Counted from the stretch's first letter, positions 27,694 through 37,073 are shown. The stretch: DNA of 64,000 nt from Massilia niastensis DSM 21313 (GCF_000382345.1 NZ_KB908098.1:1-64000); one strand, 5' to 3'. Numbers and translations are program-made. Notes: a model not told the origin generated them from the sequence alone.

Positions 27694-27933
27694 ATGAACG
27701 AGTTCACGGCGCAGGACACGCTGCGCGATTCCCTCGACATCCTGACGGCGCAGGATCCGGTGCGCGATCCGGCCGCCACCGCGATCTCGGCGCATACCAC
27801 GCCCGATCCCGAAACACCGCCCGACCAGAAACCGCCGGGGCATCCGCCTCCGGTGCCGGACGACGTCCCCGACCCGATCAACGCACCGGTCGAGGAGCCG
27901 CGCCTGCCCGAGCCGCCGATCCGGGCCGGCTGA
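27694..27933 (+). CDS. Pro/Asp-rich small protein, function unknown
   Basis: A 79-residue protein. The first 35 residues (MNEFTAQDTLRDSLDILTAQ...) contain a repeated TAQD-(T/P)-(L/V)-RD pattern, and the rest is extremely rich in Pro and Asp (PDPETPPDQKPPG, PPVPDDVPDPINAP). GAGAGG lies 9 bp before the ATG. Probably disordered. No recognised family. Confidence 0.55.
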   Translation: MNEFTAQDTLRDSLDILTAQDPVRDPAATAISAHTTPDPETPPDQKPPGHPPPVPDDVPDPINAPVEEPRLPEPPIRAG

Positions 27934-28008
27934 ACGGGCCGGCCAGGGCCTGCGGACCGGGCTCCAGCCCCGGTCCCGGGCCTTACATTTGCGCTTGCCC
28001 GCGCCGGC

Positions 28009-28224
28009 TTACGGCGCCTTGCTGTCGGCGGGGGCATCGCGCCCCTGGCCTGCCTGTCCCGCATCGCCCGACTGCCGGTTCGACGGCGGCAGCGGCGGGA
28101 TCTGCCTGATCATCTCTTCGGTTTCCTGCTCTCCCGGGGATTTCTCGCCGCTACCGATATCGGCTTCGTCATAGAGGGGGCGGCCTTGCGCCGCGGGGTC
28201 GACCGTGGGACTGCGGTGGTTCAT
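28009..28224 (-). CDS. Small Pro/Gln/Glu-rich protein, function unknown
   Basis: A 71-residue hydrophilic protein (MNHRSPTVDPAAQGRPLYDE...) with GGAG before the ATG at 28224. An acidic core (GEKSPGEQETEEMIRQIPPLPPS) may be helical. No cysteine or membrane segment. The longer frame to 28248 has no ribosome site. Unrecognised. Confidence 0.5.
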   Translation of the reverse strand: MNHRSPTVDPAAQGRPLYDEADIGSGEKSPGEQETEEMIRQIPPLPPSNRQSGDAGQAGQGRDAPADSKAP

Positions 28225-28407
28225 GCTGTGCTCCAGTAAAGTTGTCAATGTCGTATGATCCTAACAGGCCCCTACGTCGGCTGGCGCGCGCTAGTGGCCT
28301 GCCGGTGTTGCTTTTTCGTCTGGCCGACGCATGCTGTGCCGTTCGTCACACAGCTGCCATACCGGAGTTTCTATAATGAGATCAGGAACATGACATTGCA
28401 GGAGGCG

Positions 28408-28554
28408 ATGATGATGGGTTCGACTTTGTACAACAAGATCTATCTGGGCCGTAGCCCGCTGTTCGGTTCGCGCCGCGTGCAGCTTGCGCTGGCGCTGGGC
28501 CTGGCGGCGGCGAGCGCCGGCATCGGCTGGTTCGCACTGCGTTCGACGCGTTGA
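28408..28554 (+). CDS. Small membrane protein, function unknown
   Basis: A 46-48 residue protein with one membrane segment (RVQLALALGLAAASAGIGWFAL) near its C-terminus. Three consecutive ATG codons (28408, 28411, 28414) follow GGAGG at 28401-28405; the third has the best spacing. The AT-rich region before it, around 28360-28395, could hold a promoter. Unrecognised. Confidence 0.5.
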   Translation: MMMGSTLYNKIYLGRSPLFGSRRVQLALALGLAAASAGIGWFALRSTR

Positions 28555-28600
28555 GGTTGCCGTGCGCCGGCGTGGCGGTTACCATGTCGCGCCTTGGTGA

Positions 28601-28984
28601 ATGAAAGCGGTAATGAAGAACGAAAAGCTGACGACAGACGAATTCGACGCACTCGAGCTGGTGCGCCGCGGTACCCGGCGCGAGAACGCCACTGCCTGCG
28701 TGGGGCGCAACGCCAAACGCCTGGCCGGCCTGAAGATGATCGAATACGCGCGTGACGGCCGCATCCTGCTGACTGAAAAAGGGCAGCAGGTGCTGTTCCT
28801 GCGCCGCTGCGTGGAAGCGATGCGCGCACTGGCGGACGACGCCCAGGCCCAGGTGCCTGGCGACGTGCTGCAATTCCTCAGCTCGAAGTCGCACGTGGCC
28901 GCGCGCGAAGAGGGCGGCTACGCCTTGACGGAGAAGGGACGCGAGTCGCTGGCCGACATCGCGCATCAGGAAAAGAAGCGCTAG
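28601..28984 (+). CDS. Small protein with winged-helix-like repeats, function unknown
   Basis: A 127-residue basic protein. Two segments resemble each other: LILLTEKGQQVL (as GRILLTEKGQQVLFL) and GYALTEKGRESLADI, each preceded by a helical stretch, which is the look of the wing and last helix of winged-helix domains. ATG codons at 28601 and 28613 are both possible; neither has a strong ribosome site. DNA binding is a guess from this pattern. Confidence 0.55.
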   Translation: MKAVMKNEKLTTDEFDALELVRRGTRRENATACVGRNAKRLAGLKMIEYARDGRILLTEKGQQVLFLRRCVEAMRALADDAQAQVPGDVLQFLSSKSHVAAREEGGYALTEKGRESLADIAHQEKKR

Positions 28985-29027
28985 GAAAGACACGCCAGCG
29001 GCGACTCCCGCCCGCTGGAAGGGGTTC

Positions 29028-29243
29028 CTAGCCGCCGCGGCGGCGGTTCGGGTAGACCAGCACGCGGACCGCCACTTCGGCCGGGACGTTCATCGTCGCG
29101 AGGAACTCGGCTGCGCGCGGCAGGCCGAGGGTGGGAACCGACGCGATCGCCTGGTTGACCAGGTCGCGCGTGCGGATGTCGGTGCGTTGCCTGCGCGTTG
29201 CCGATTCCTCGGCCTTCGGAGGCAATAGTTCATTCATGACCAT
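29028..29243 (-). CDS. Small protein, function unknown
   Basis: A 71-residue protein starting MVMNELLPPKAEES with a basic N-terminal half and a helical middle (RDLVNQAIASVPTLGLPRAAEFLATMNVP) and ending in RRRGG. Two Met codons (29243, 29237) may start it; GGAG lies upstream. Proteins with the same AAEFLATMNVPAEVAVRVL core are common as orphan genes in related species. Function unknown. Confidence 0.6.
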   Translation of the reverse strand: MVMNELLPPKAEESATRRQRTDIRTRDLVNQAIASVPTLGLPRAAEFLATMNVPAEVAVRVLVYPNRRRGG

Positions 29244-29347
29244 GTTTTCCAGACTCCGGCGTTATGAAATAGGCATGAGATTGTATGCCAGTGATGTCTT
29301 ACTGGCTACAAAAATGTTTTCCGGACAGGTTTTATTGATGGGCAGCT

Positions 29348-32200
29348 TCAGGCGGCCGCCGCCACGACCGCCGGTTCCCCCTCGGGCGCCTTCGCCGGCA
29401 GCGCGCGGCGCTGGCGCAGCAGCTGCTCGAAATCGGCCGCGGGCAAGGGCTTGCTGAAGTAATAGCCCTGCATTTCGTCGCAGCCGTGGGTGCGCAGGTA
29501 GTCGAGCTGCTCGGCCGTTTCCACGCCTTCGGCGATCACCGCCAGCTTCAGGTTGTGCGCCAGCGCGATGATCGAGGTGACGATCGCGGCGTCGTTGGCG
29601 TCGTGGGTGATGTCGGCCACGAACGAGCGGTCGATCTTCAGCACGTCGATCGGGAAGCGCGACAGGTAGGACAGGCTCGAGTAGCCGGTGCCGAAGTCGT
29701 CGATCGACAGGTTCACGCCCAGCGACTTCATGCGGTGCAGCAGTTCCACCGCCGGCGTCACGTCGCTCATGAACAGGCTCTCGGTCAGTTCGATCTCCAG
29801 GCAGTCCGGCTCCAGCCCGGTGTCGTTCAGCGCCGCTTCCAGGCTGGCGATCAGGTCGGCCGCGCCGAACTGGCGCGCCGACAGGTTCACCGCCACCCGC
29901 AGGCGGCCCAGGCCGGCATCCTGCCAGGCCTTGTTCTGGGCGCAGGCGCTGCGCATCACCCAGGCGCCGATCGGGACGATCAGGCCGGTCTCCTCGGCCA
30001 CGCCGACGAAGCGGCCAGGCGGCACCATGCCCAGTTCCGGGTGGTTCCAGCGGATCAGCGCCTCCATGCCCACGATCTGGCCGCTCTTCAGGTCGACCTG
30101 AGGCTGGTAATGCAGCACGAATTCGTTGCGCTCGAGCGCATTGCGCAGGGCGCTCTCGATGCGCACGCGCTCGAGCGATTCTTCGTTCATGGCCGGGGTG
30201 TAGAACTGGAAGTTGTTGCGGCCCAGTTTCTTGGCGCGGTACATGGCGATGTCGGCATGCTCGATCAGGTTGTCGGCCGCCGTGCCTTCGCTCGGGTAGA
30301 CGGCCACGCCGATCGAGCAGGTGACGAAGAATTCCTTGGTGCCGAGCATGACCGGCTGGGCCACCGAATCCATCACGCGCTGCACGATGTCGCTCGTCAG
30401 GGGCTCGTCCTGGTACTGCGACAGGATCACGACGAACTCGTCCCCGGACAGGCGCGCCACGGTGTCGGAATCGCGCAGCGAGGAGCGCAGGCGCGCCGCC
30501 ACCGTCATCAGGAGCACGTCGCCGGCCTTGTGGCCCATGCTGTCGTTGACGAACTTGAAGCGGTCGAGGTCGATCAGCATCACCCACACCGGATGGCCGC
30601 TGCGGTTCGCATAGGCGATCGCCTGGGCCAGGCGGTCCTGCAGCAGCGAACGGTTGGGCAGGCCGGTGAGCACGTCGTGCTGGGCCACGTGGTGCACGCG
30701 CTGCTCGGTCAGCTTGCGCTCGGTGATGTCGGTGCCGGTGCCGCGGTAGCCCGTCAGGACGCCGTCGTCGTCGAACACCGGCTGGCCGTTGACGCAGAAC
30801 CAGCGCGTGTCGCCATGCTCGTCGACGGTCTGGTATTCGAGATTGGTGAATGGCTCGTGGGCCCTGAGCTGGGCGACGTGGGCGCGGCCGAATTCGGTCT
30901 CGAGCAGGCTCGGCATGTATTCCCAGCGGGTCTTGCCGAGCAGGTTCTCGACCGCGACGCCGGACTTCTCGGTGAAGCCGCCGGTGACCATCGTGAAGCG
31001 CAGCGCTGCGTCCTGTTCCCAGTACCAGTCGGACGACATCGACACCAGCTGGCGGAACCGCTGTTCGCTCTGCTGCAGCGCCTTTTCCGCGCGCTCGCGC
31101 GCCACCATGTCGTCCAGCAGGCGGCGGTTGGTGCGGCGCAGGTCGGCGGTGCGCTGGCGCACCAGCTGCTGGACCTTGCGCGCGCGCTGGCCGGAGGCCT
31201 GCACGAAGGCGGTGCCGAGCAGGGTGACCAGGATGCCGCCCACCAGCAGGGCCACCGAGGCCATGTGGTCGGGCAGGAAAGGGCGCGGGGCGGCCGCCAC
31301 GTCGATGCGCCACGGGCGCCCGCCGACCTTCAGCACGGTGCTGCTGGCGCCCGGATGGGAGGGCGCGAGCCAGTTGGCCAGCCAGTGGCGCCGGACCGCG
31401 CCGGTGGGACCGGTCGACAGCAGCAGCAGCTGCGGGTCGGCGTGCTCGCCGGCGTAGACCGCTACATGGACAACGTCGGTCTCGAGCAGGCCGGCGCCGG
31501 CCAGCGCGGTGCGCACCAGGTCGCTGCCGCGGATGACGACGGCGGTGTCGCCGACCATCACGCCCGCCTTGTCCAGCACCGGCATGATCAGCTCGAAGCT
31601 CGGCTGCGGCGTCGCGTTCTGGGCCAGCGCGAACAGGCTGGTCGCGGCCGGCTGGCCGGTGCCGCGCGCGAGGTCGAGCGCGCCCATGACCGCCGGGTTC
31701 CGGCTCAGGTCCAGGCCGAAGGCCGGTTCGTTGCCGGCCATCGGCTCGAGATACTCGACGATGTGGTAGTGGCCGCGGGCCGGCGCCGGCGCCAGGCCGC
31801 CGGACTGCATCTCGGTGATGACGGCGCCGGGGCGGATGCGCTGCAGCTCGGCTTCCATGTCCGCGCGCTGTTCGCCGGGCACCACCCGGTGGTAGTTGAA
31901 GGCCTGGATGAAGGCGTGGCGCTTGAGCAGCGCCGCCGTGAAGTCGTGGAAGCGCTCGCGGCTGACCTTCTCGCCGGCGGCGAACAGCTGGTTGGTCACG
32001 CTCAGCACCTCGACCGCCTGGTCCATGCCCTGGCGCACCGCGGCCACGCGCTCGTCCGCGCGCTGGCTGAAGGCGAGCGCCATGTTGTCGTACTCGAGGT
32101 GGCTGACGCCGAGGAACAGGGCGCCGGAGGCGGCCAGGCCGCCCCCCAGTGTGAGGGCCGCCGCGAGGGTAAGCGACAAGGGCAGGCGGCGACGCGGCAT
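29348..32200 (-). CDS. Membrane-bound GGDEF/EAL protein with CHASE and PAS domains
   Basis: A ~950-residue c-di-GMP enzyme. Membrane segment ~8-31, periplasmic CHASE sensor ~55-270 (FQAFNYHRVVPGEQRADME region), second membrane segment ~313-335, coiled coil ~340-380, PAS ~380-500 (WYWEQDAALRFTMVTGGFTEKSG region), GGDEF ~505-665 with active-site SGDEF (585-589), and EAL ~685-935 with EAL at 713-715 and DDFGTGYSSLSYL. The first Gly of GGDEF is Ser, a tolerated variant; the EAL residues look intact, so phosphodiesterase activity is likely. Start at 32200 chosen because the membrane segment starts there; ATG 32326 is a longer alternative. Confidence 0.9.
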   Translation of the reverse strand: MPRRRLPLSLTLAAALTLGGGLAASGALFLGVSHLEYDNMALAFSQRADERVAAVRQGMDQAVEVLSVTNQLFAAGEKVSRERFHDFTAALLKRHAFIQAFNYHRVVPGEQRADMEAELQRIRPGAVITEMQSGGLAPAPARGHYHIVEYLEPMAGNEPAFGLDLSRNPAVMGALDLARGTGQPAATSLFALAQNATPQPSFELIMPVLDKAGVMVGDTAVVIRGSDLVRTALAGAGLLETDVVHVAVYAGEHADPQLLLLSTGPTGAVRRHWLANWLAPSHPGASSTVLKVGGRPWRIDVAAAPRPFLPDHMASVALLVGGILVTLLGTAFVQASGQRARKVQQLVRQRTADLRRTNRRLLDDMVARERAEKALQQSEQRFRQLVSMSSDWYWEQDAALRFTMVTGGFTEKSGVAVENLLGKTRWEYMPSLLETEFGRAHVAQLRAHEPFTNLEYQTVDEHGDTRWFCVNGQPVFDDDGVLTGYRGTGTDITERKLTEQRVHHVAQHDVLTGLPNRSLLQDRLAQAIAYANRSGHPVWVMLIDLDRFKFVNDSMGHKAGDVLLMTVAARLRSSLRDSDTVARLSGDEFVVILSQYQDEPLTSDIVQRVMDSVAQPVMLGTKEFFVTCSIGVAVYPSEGTAADNLIEHADIAMYRAKKLGRNNFQFYTPAMNEESLERVRIESALRNALERNEFVLHYQPQVDLKSGQIVGMEALIRWNHPELGMVPPGRFVGVAEETGLIVPIGAWVMRSACAQNKAWQDAGLGRLRVAVNLSARQFGAADLIASLEAALNDTGLEPDCLEIELTESLFMSDVTPAVELLHRMKSLGVNLSIDDFGTGYSSLSYLSRFPIDVLKIDRSFVADITHDANDAAIVTSIIALAHNLKLAVIAEGVETAEQLDYLRTHGCDEMQGYYFSKPLPAADFEQLLRQRRALPAKAPEGEPAVVAAAA

Positions 32201-32341
32201 GGTGGGCTTCAGGTGCGTATTGGTATCTGGTAAAGGGGCTTGCCAAGAGGCATCAGTGCGCGCCAGTGTGTCATAAAACCGCGCGTTTTCGCAAACGAAT
32301 TGTGCCGAATGGAACAATTCCACCACTGCCTGTGGCGACCC

Positions 32342-33127
32342 TCAGACAGAGCGGCGTGATAGCCAGGCAACGACGGCGCGCGCCAGCAGGCGGTTGGTCC
32401 AGCCCAGCCCGAAGCCGCACGGGCGCCCGATCCGCGCCAGCACGCGCCCGGCGCGCCCGGCATCGGGTCCGGCGCCGGGGCGCACGGCGAACAGGATGCG
32501 GTTGTTCCCGGCGATGCCCTTGAACCAGCCGAGGCGGCCGGCAAACGCGTCGTGCAGCCGTTGCACCGCAGATACATAGTCAGGATCGTAACTGAAGATA
32601 TTGGCAACCATCACGCCGCCCGGACGCAGTGCGCGCCGGCAGTCGGCGTAGAAGCCCGCGCTCGACAGCTCGGGCGGCAGGCCGGCGGCATCGAAGCCGT
32701 CGACCAGCAGCACGTCGGCGCTGCCCGGCGCCTCGGCCAGGTAGTGCACGGCGTCGCAGTGCAGCACGCGCAGGCGCGCATCGTCGGGCGGCATGTGGAA
32801 CTGCTCGCGCAGCGCGATCACGTCGGCGCGCACTTCGAGCACCGTGATGCGCGCATGGGAAAAGCACCGGTAGCAGAACTTGGCCAGCGATCCGCCGCCC
32901 AGGCCGACCATCACGATATGGCGCGGACGCGGCACGAACAGGGCGAAACACATCATGGCGCGCGCATAGGCCAGCACCAGCGCGTCGGGACGCGACAGCA
33001 GCATTTCGCTCTGGATGTCGCCCGGCGTGAACTCGAGCGTCCGGCGGTCGCCGCTGGTGCGCACCAGCGGCGGAGCATGGGCGGCCGGCGAGCCGGCGGA
33101 GACGGGGCGGTCGGAGGGCAGGGGCAT
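32342..33127 (-). CDS. Spermidine synthase-like SAM-fold protein
   Basis: A 261-residue protein with a spermidine-synthase-type Rossmann domain: an N-terminal strand region RTLEFTPGDIQSEMLLS, motif I IVMVGLGGGSLAKFCYR, the acidic VLEVR loop, and VLLVDGFDAAGLPPELSS. The polyamine-site residues of true SpeE are not all visible, and there is no decarboxylase nearby, so it may methylate or bind another amine. I prefer the ATG at 33127 over 33211, because the divergent gene at 33223 needs promoter room. Standalone gene. Confidence 0.75.
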   Translation of the reverse strand: MPLPSDRPVSAGSPAAHAPPLVRTSGDRRTLEFTPGDIQSEMLLSRPDALVLAYARAMMCFALFVPRPRHIVMVGLGGGSLAKFCYRCFSHARITVLEVRADVIALREQFHMPPDDARLRVLHCDAVHYLAEAPGSADVLLVDGFDAAGLPPELSSAGFYADCRRALRPGGVMVANIFSYDPDYVSAVQRLHDAFAGRLGWFKGIAGNNRILFAVRPGAGPDAGRAGRVLARIGRPCGFGLGWTNRLLARAVVAWLSRRSV

Positions 33128-33222
33128 AGGCAGAGTATACGCGAGCGCTGGGCGCTCCGGCGCAGCTTGTTCCGGGGCATCGCTTTCTGATAAGCTGACC
33201 GCCGCAGCCACTCGGAGAACGC

Positions 33223-33498
33223 ATGTTCCTGGACCATCCCACCATCACCGCGACCAACAGCCAGACCGAGCCGGACCGGATCGAGCGGCTGGGGCGCGTG
33301 TACGGGTATGCGATGGCGCTGGCGGATGGCGCCGGCAACGAGGGCTTGGTCCACAAGCTGACCCAGCTCCATGACCACAAGGGCACCCTGATCGTGTTCT
33401 GGCACGAAGCGCCGCGCGACGAGGAAAAGGACTACTTCACCCGCGCCTGGGCCAGCCGGGTCGGCGACGGCAGCACCCACGTGGAGCACGAGTACTGA
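33223..33498 (+). CDS. Small conserved-looking protein upstream of a GGDEF gene
   Basis: A 91-residue soluble protein (MFLDHPTITATNSQTEPDRI...) with a C-terminal HVEHEY. It contains HDHKGTLIVFWHEAPRDEEKDYFTRAW, which looks like a folded alpha/beta core. TCGGAGA precedes the ATG. Its stop codon overlaps the start of the GGDEF gene (TGATG), so the two are translationally coupled and may work together. No family recognised. Confidence 0.65.
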   Translation: MFLDHPTITATNSQTEPDRIERLGRVYGYAMALADGAGNEGLVHKLTQLHDHKGTLIVFWHEAPRDEEKDYFTRAWASRVGDGSTHVEHEY

Positions 33499-34670
33499 TG
33501 ATGACCCTCGACGCCTCGACCATGGTGCTGGTGTTGGCTTTGGGCAACCTCTCCCTGGTTGCACTGCTGACCTTCTTCGAACAAAACACGGCGCGTCCCG
33601 GCGCGCTTGCCGCCTGGAGCCTGTCCAAGCAGACCCAGGGCGGCGCCTGGCTGCTGCTGGCGCTGGGCGATGCCGGCGTGGTGCCGGCCCCGCTGGCGAT
33701 CCCGGGCGGCTATGCGCTGCTGCTGGCCGGCGTCGCCGTGGAAGCCGGCGCGTCCTGGGAAGCCGCCGGCCGCGCGGGCTGGCGCCGTCCGACCCTGGTG
33801 CTGGGCGGGCTGGCGATCCTGGCGTTTTTCGTGTGCTACCTGATCGACGAGGAGGGCTTGCGCGGCGTGGCCGCCTCGCTGCTGCTGGGCGCGTTCTACC
33901 TGTCGGGCGCGGTGGCGCTGGCGGTGCGCTGGGGCGAGGCCAGCCTGCTGCAGCGCTTCCTGGCCCTGGTGACGGCGGTGCTGGCGCTGGTGGTGGCGGC
34001 GCGCGGCCTGTCGGTGCTGCTGCTTCCGGGCGGCTGGGGCTGGCTCACCAACGACCTGCTGGGCCAGCTCTCCGCGGCCGCGCTCTACCTCCTGATGCTG
34101 GCCAACGGCTTCGGCATGCTGCTGCTGGCGCGCGAGCGCGCGCAGCGCGCACTGGCGCGCCTGGAAGTGGTCGATCCGCTCACCGACGTGCCGAACCGGC
34201 GCGGCTTCTTCAATGCGCTGGCGCCGTGGATGGCGCTGGCGCGCCGTCCCGGCCTGCCGACCGCGCTGGTGGTGCTCGACCTCGACCAGTTCAAGCGCGT
34301 CAACGACGGCTATGGCCATCCGGCCGGCGACGTGGTGCTGCGCCACGTGGTCGAGCTGTGCAAGAGCCAGCTGCGCGACAGCGACCTGCTGGGCCGCCTG
34401 GTCGGGGTCGAATTCGCGATCCTGCTGCCGCGCACCAACCTGGACGAGGCCAGCCTGGTGGCCGAGCGCATCCGTGCGGCGATCGCCGCCACGCCGGTCA
34501 AGAGCGAGCGCGCCATGATCACCATGACGGCCAGCTTCGGCGTCACCACCCTGCGTCCGGAAGACAGCACCGTGACCCTGTTCCAGCGCGCCGACGAGGC
34601 CTTGCTGGAGGCCAAGCGGGAAGGGCGCAACCGCGTCGCGCGGGCGGCGCCGGCCATGGCCGAGGTCTAG
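33498..34670 (+). CDS. Membrane GGDEF-domain protein with degenerate active site
   Basis: A 390-residue protein. Six or seven membrane segments fill residues ~8-210 (a MASE-like sensor), followed by a GGDEF fold ~220-385 with the usual DPLTDVPNRRGFF and LDLDQFKRVNDGYGHPAGD. The signature loop reads VGVEF (302-306) instead of GGDEF or GGEEF: the first Gly and the catalytic acidic residue are replaced by Val. By family knowledge such a domain should not make c-di-GMP and may act as a GTP or c-di-GMP sensor. Translationally coupled to the 91-residue protein upstream. Confidence 0.88.
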   Translation: MMTLDASTMVLVLALGNLSLVALLTFFEQNTARPGALAAWSLSKQTQGGAWLLLALGDAGVVPAPLAIPGGYALLLAGVAVEAGASWEAAGRAGWRRPTLVLGGLAILAFFVCYLIDEEGLRGVAASLLLGAFYLSGAVALAVRWGEASLLQRFLALVTAVLALVVAARGLSVLLLPGGWGWLTNDLLGQLSAAALYLLMLANGFGMLLLARERAQRALARLEVVDPLTDVPNRRGFFNALAPWMALARRPGLPTALVVLDLDQFKRVNDGYGHPAGDVVLRHVVELCKSQLRDSDLLGRLVGVEFAILLPRTNLDEASLVAERIRAAIAATPVKSERAMITMTASFGVTTLRPEDSTVTLFQRADEALLEAKREGRNRVARAAPAMAEV

Positions 34671-34760
34671 GAACCGGTCCCGGCAGGCGCGCGTCGCGGG
34701 GCGTCACGACGCTGTCACATTGGCGGCTTATGCTGCGCCATCTTCGCAGCAGGTGCCGCC

Positions 34761-35699
34761 ATGATTCACCCTCCAGCAGACCTCCCCCTGTATGCCGCCG
34801 TCGAGCTCGGTTCAGACAGTTTCCGCCTGCACGTAGGGCAGATCGAGGATGGCGTCCTGCATCTCAGCGCTTCCATGGCCGAGCCGGTCCGGCTGGCCGC
34901 CACCATCGATGAAGACGGTTGCCTGGACGCCGCCGCCATGCGGCGCGCGCTGGTCTGCCTGGCCGAGTTCCGGCGCGCGCTCGACGCCTGGCATCCGCAG
35001 GCGGTGCGCGTGGTCGCCACCGCGGCCCTGCGCATGGCGCGCAATGCGCCGCTGTTCCTGCCGGCGGCCGAACAGGCGCTCGGGCGCCCCATCGATCTCA
35101 TCAGCGGCAAGGAAGCCGGGCGCCTGGTCTACATGGGCGTGGCCAATACCCTGGGCGAGGCGCAGGGCGGACGCCGCCTGGTGGTCGACATCGGCAGCGG
35201 CTCGACCGGGCTGGTGCTGGGATCGGGCGCGACGCCCGAACGCATCGACACCTTCGCAGTAGGCGCGGTACGCCAGAGCCTGAGCTTCTTCTGCGATGGC
35301 GTCATCGACGCGGTCGGCTTCGAGGCCGCGGTGCGCTCGGGGCGCAACCGCTTCGCCGGCAGCGGGATGGCCGGGCGCGGCTGGAGCGCCAGCTACGGCG
35401 CCTGCGGCACCGTGCGCGCGCTGGCCGAGATCGCGCAGCAGACCGGCATCTCGACCGGGCCCTTGACGCCGGCCTGCCTGGCCGAGCTGCGCCGGCGCTT
35501 CATCGACGCCGGCCACGTGGCGCGCGTGCGCCTGGCCTGGGAAGCGGCGGCGCGCGCCCCGCACCTGCCGGGCGGCCTGGCCCTGCTGGTCGGCCTGATG
35601 GAAGAACTCGGCATCGATGAACTGGCGCCGGTCCACGCCGGCCTGCGGGTCGGCGCGCTGTGGGATCTTCATCAATGCGCGGTCGCCTGCGCGGAGTAA
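34761..35699 (+). CDS. Ppx/GppA family exopolyphosphatase-like protein
   Basis: A 312-residue protein of the sugar kinase/Hsp70/actin fold. Conserved blocks are AAVELGSDSFRLHVG (13-27), VVATAALRMARN (about 91-102), the LISGKEAGRLVYMG region, and VVDIGSGSTGLVLG with the catalytic-loop glycines. It lacks the long C-terminal HD-like extension of full Ppx, like other ~300-residue members. The family removes phosphate from polyphosphate or pppGpp. Sits between two GGDEF genes on the same strand, 60-90 bp apart. Confidence 0.88.
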   Translation: MIHPPADLPLYAAVELGSDSFRLHVGQIEDGVLHLSASMAEPVRLAATIDEDGCLDAAAMRRALVCLAEFRRALDAWHPQAVRVVATAALRMARNAPLFLPAAEQALGRPIDLISGKEAGRLVYMGVANTLGEAQGGRRLVVDIGSGSTGLVLGSGATPERIDTFAVGAVRQSLSFFCDGVIDAVGFEAAVRSGRNRFAGSGMAGRGWSASYGACGTVRALAEIAQQTGISTGPLTPACLAELRRRFIDAGHVARVRLAWEAAARAPHLPGGLALLVGLMEELGIDELAPVHAGLRVGALWDLHQCAVACAE

Positions 35700-35759
35700 G
35701 CTGGTTGCGGGCGCCTGGCGTGCGCCGGCCAGCCCTGATTCACGACCCTTGATCCCACC

Positions 35760-37073
35760 ATGACCAGCGACGCGCCGCTCTACAGGAACCAGGTACTGCT
35801 GCTGTCGCAGAGCTTCTTCATCAAGGACAACCGCGCCGAACTGCTGCTGCACGCGCACAAGTACGACTTCGACATCCGCTTCTTCGACGAGGTGAGCCGC
35901 TTCGTGGCCGCCGTGGAGGCGGAGCGCGGCAACAGCCTGTTCGTGATCGACCTGGACGCCCTGCACAACATGCAGTCCGACATGCAGGACAGCCGCAAGA
36001 CCCTGATGCTGGGCGAACTGCTGCAGCGCCTGCCGGACGGGCGTGATTATGTCTACCTGCAGAGCGCGCGCCAGGGCAGCCGTTTCCTGCTGCAGCAGCG
36101 CCTGGTCGACAGCCATTGCCTGGCGTATGCGGAAAAGCCGATCCCCAACGAGGTGCTGGTCGAGCGGCTGTTCAACCTGTTCGTCCAGAGCAAGCGCGGC
36201 GACCTGGTGCGGGTGGTCTGCCCCGGCCAGGCGCCGGGGCTCGACAGCGCGGCGCTGGCCGCGCGGCGTATCGAGCTGGTCCCGCATGCCGAGGCCCAGA
36301 CCCTGCACCTGCGCGTCAAGGAGCTGCAGCCCGACCTGGTCCTGCTCACCGACATCGAGTTCGTGCGCAACGAGGCCGTGGTGCGCATCCTCAAGAAGAA
36401 CATGGACGCCGACCCGGTGCGCGAGATCCTGCTGCTGCCGGGGCGCCTGGACCCGGTCCTGGCCGGGCGCGCGCTGGCCGGCGGGGCCGACGCCATCCTG
36501 CTGCCGGGCGAGCCCGCGCTGCTGCTGGCGCAGCTGGCCGGCCGCGCCGACAAGATCCGGGTCAACAAGGACCTGATCGGCAAGGACCGCGCCACCGGGC
36601 TGCTCAACAAGGTCGGTTTGCAGAAGAAAGCCCAGGAGCTGGTCCGCGAGGCGGCGCGCGACGGCTGTCCGCTGGCCTTCGGCGTGCTCGACATCGACAG
36701 GTTCAAGACTATCAACGACACCTGGGGCCACCATTTCGGCGATATCGTGATCAAGCGCCTGTCGCTCGCGCTGGCGCCGCACCTGGGCGAGCGCGACCTG
36801 CTGAGCCGCTTCGGCGGCGAGGAATTCGTGGTCGTGTTTTGGGATTGTGGGCTGGAAGAGGGCTGGCGCCGGCTGGATGGCATGCGCCAGGCCTTCGGCG
36901 CCATCGTCTTCGCGGCGGCGCCCGGCGTGGTGCGCCGGTTTTCCTTCAGCGGCGGGATCGCGGCCTATTCCGAGTGCCGCAGCGGGAACGAACTATTTTT
37001 GCAAGCCGACGCCATGCTGTACGAGGCGAAGCTGGCGGGGCGCAACCGGATCTGTCCAGCGCCACTTGCGTAG
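35760..37073 (+). CDS. Diguanylate cyclase with N-terminal receiver-like domains
   Basis: A 437-residue cytoplasmic protein. Residues ~8-140 and ~150-265 look like two receiver-type alpha/beta domains (FVIDLDALH at ~61 and VLLTDIEFV at ~194 correspond to beta3 with the phospho-acceptor position; K126-P127 in AEKP matches the conserved Lys). A GGDEF domain follows (~275-435) with GGEEF intact at 352-356 and FGVLDIDRFKTINDTWGHHFGD. It is expected to be an active diguanylate cyclase controlled by phosphorylation or a partner. No RxxD inhibitory site is seen upstream of GGEEF. Confidence 0.88.
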   Translation: MTSDAPLYRNQVLLLSQSFFIKDNRAELLLHAHKYDFDIRFFDEVSRFVAAVEAERGNSLFVIDLDALHNMQSDMQDSRKTLMLGELLQRLPDGRDYVYLQSARQGSRFLLQQRLVDSHCLAYAEKPIPNEVLVERLFNLFVQSKRGDLVRVVCPGQAPGLDSAALAARRIELVPHAEAQTLHLRVKELQPDLVLLTDIEFVRNEAVVRILKKNMDADPVREILLLPGRLDPVLAGRALAGGADAILLPGEPALLLAQLAGRADKIRVNKDLIGKDRATGLLNKVGLQKKAQELVREAARDGCPLAFGVLDIDRFKTINDTWGHHFGDIVIKRLSLALAPHLGERDLLSRFGGEEFVVVFWDCGLEEGWRRLDGMRQAFGAIVFAAAPGVVRRFSFSGGIAAYSECRSGNELFLQADAMLYEAKLAGRNRICPAPLA

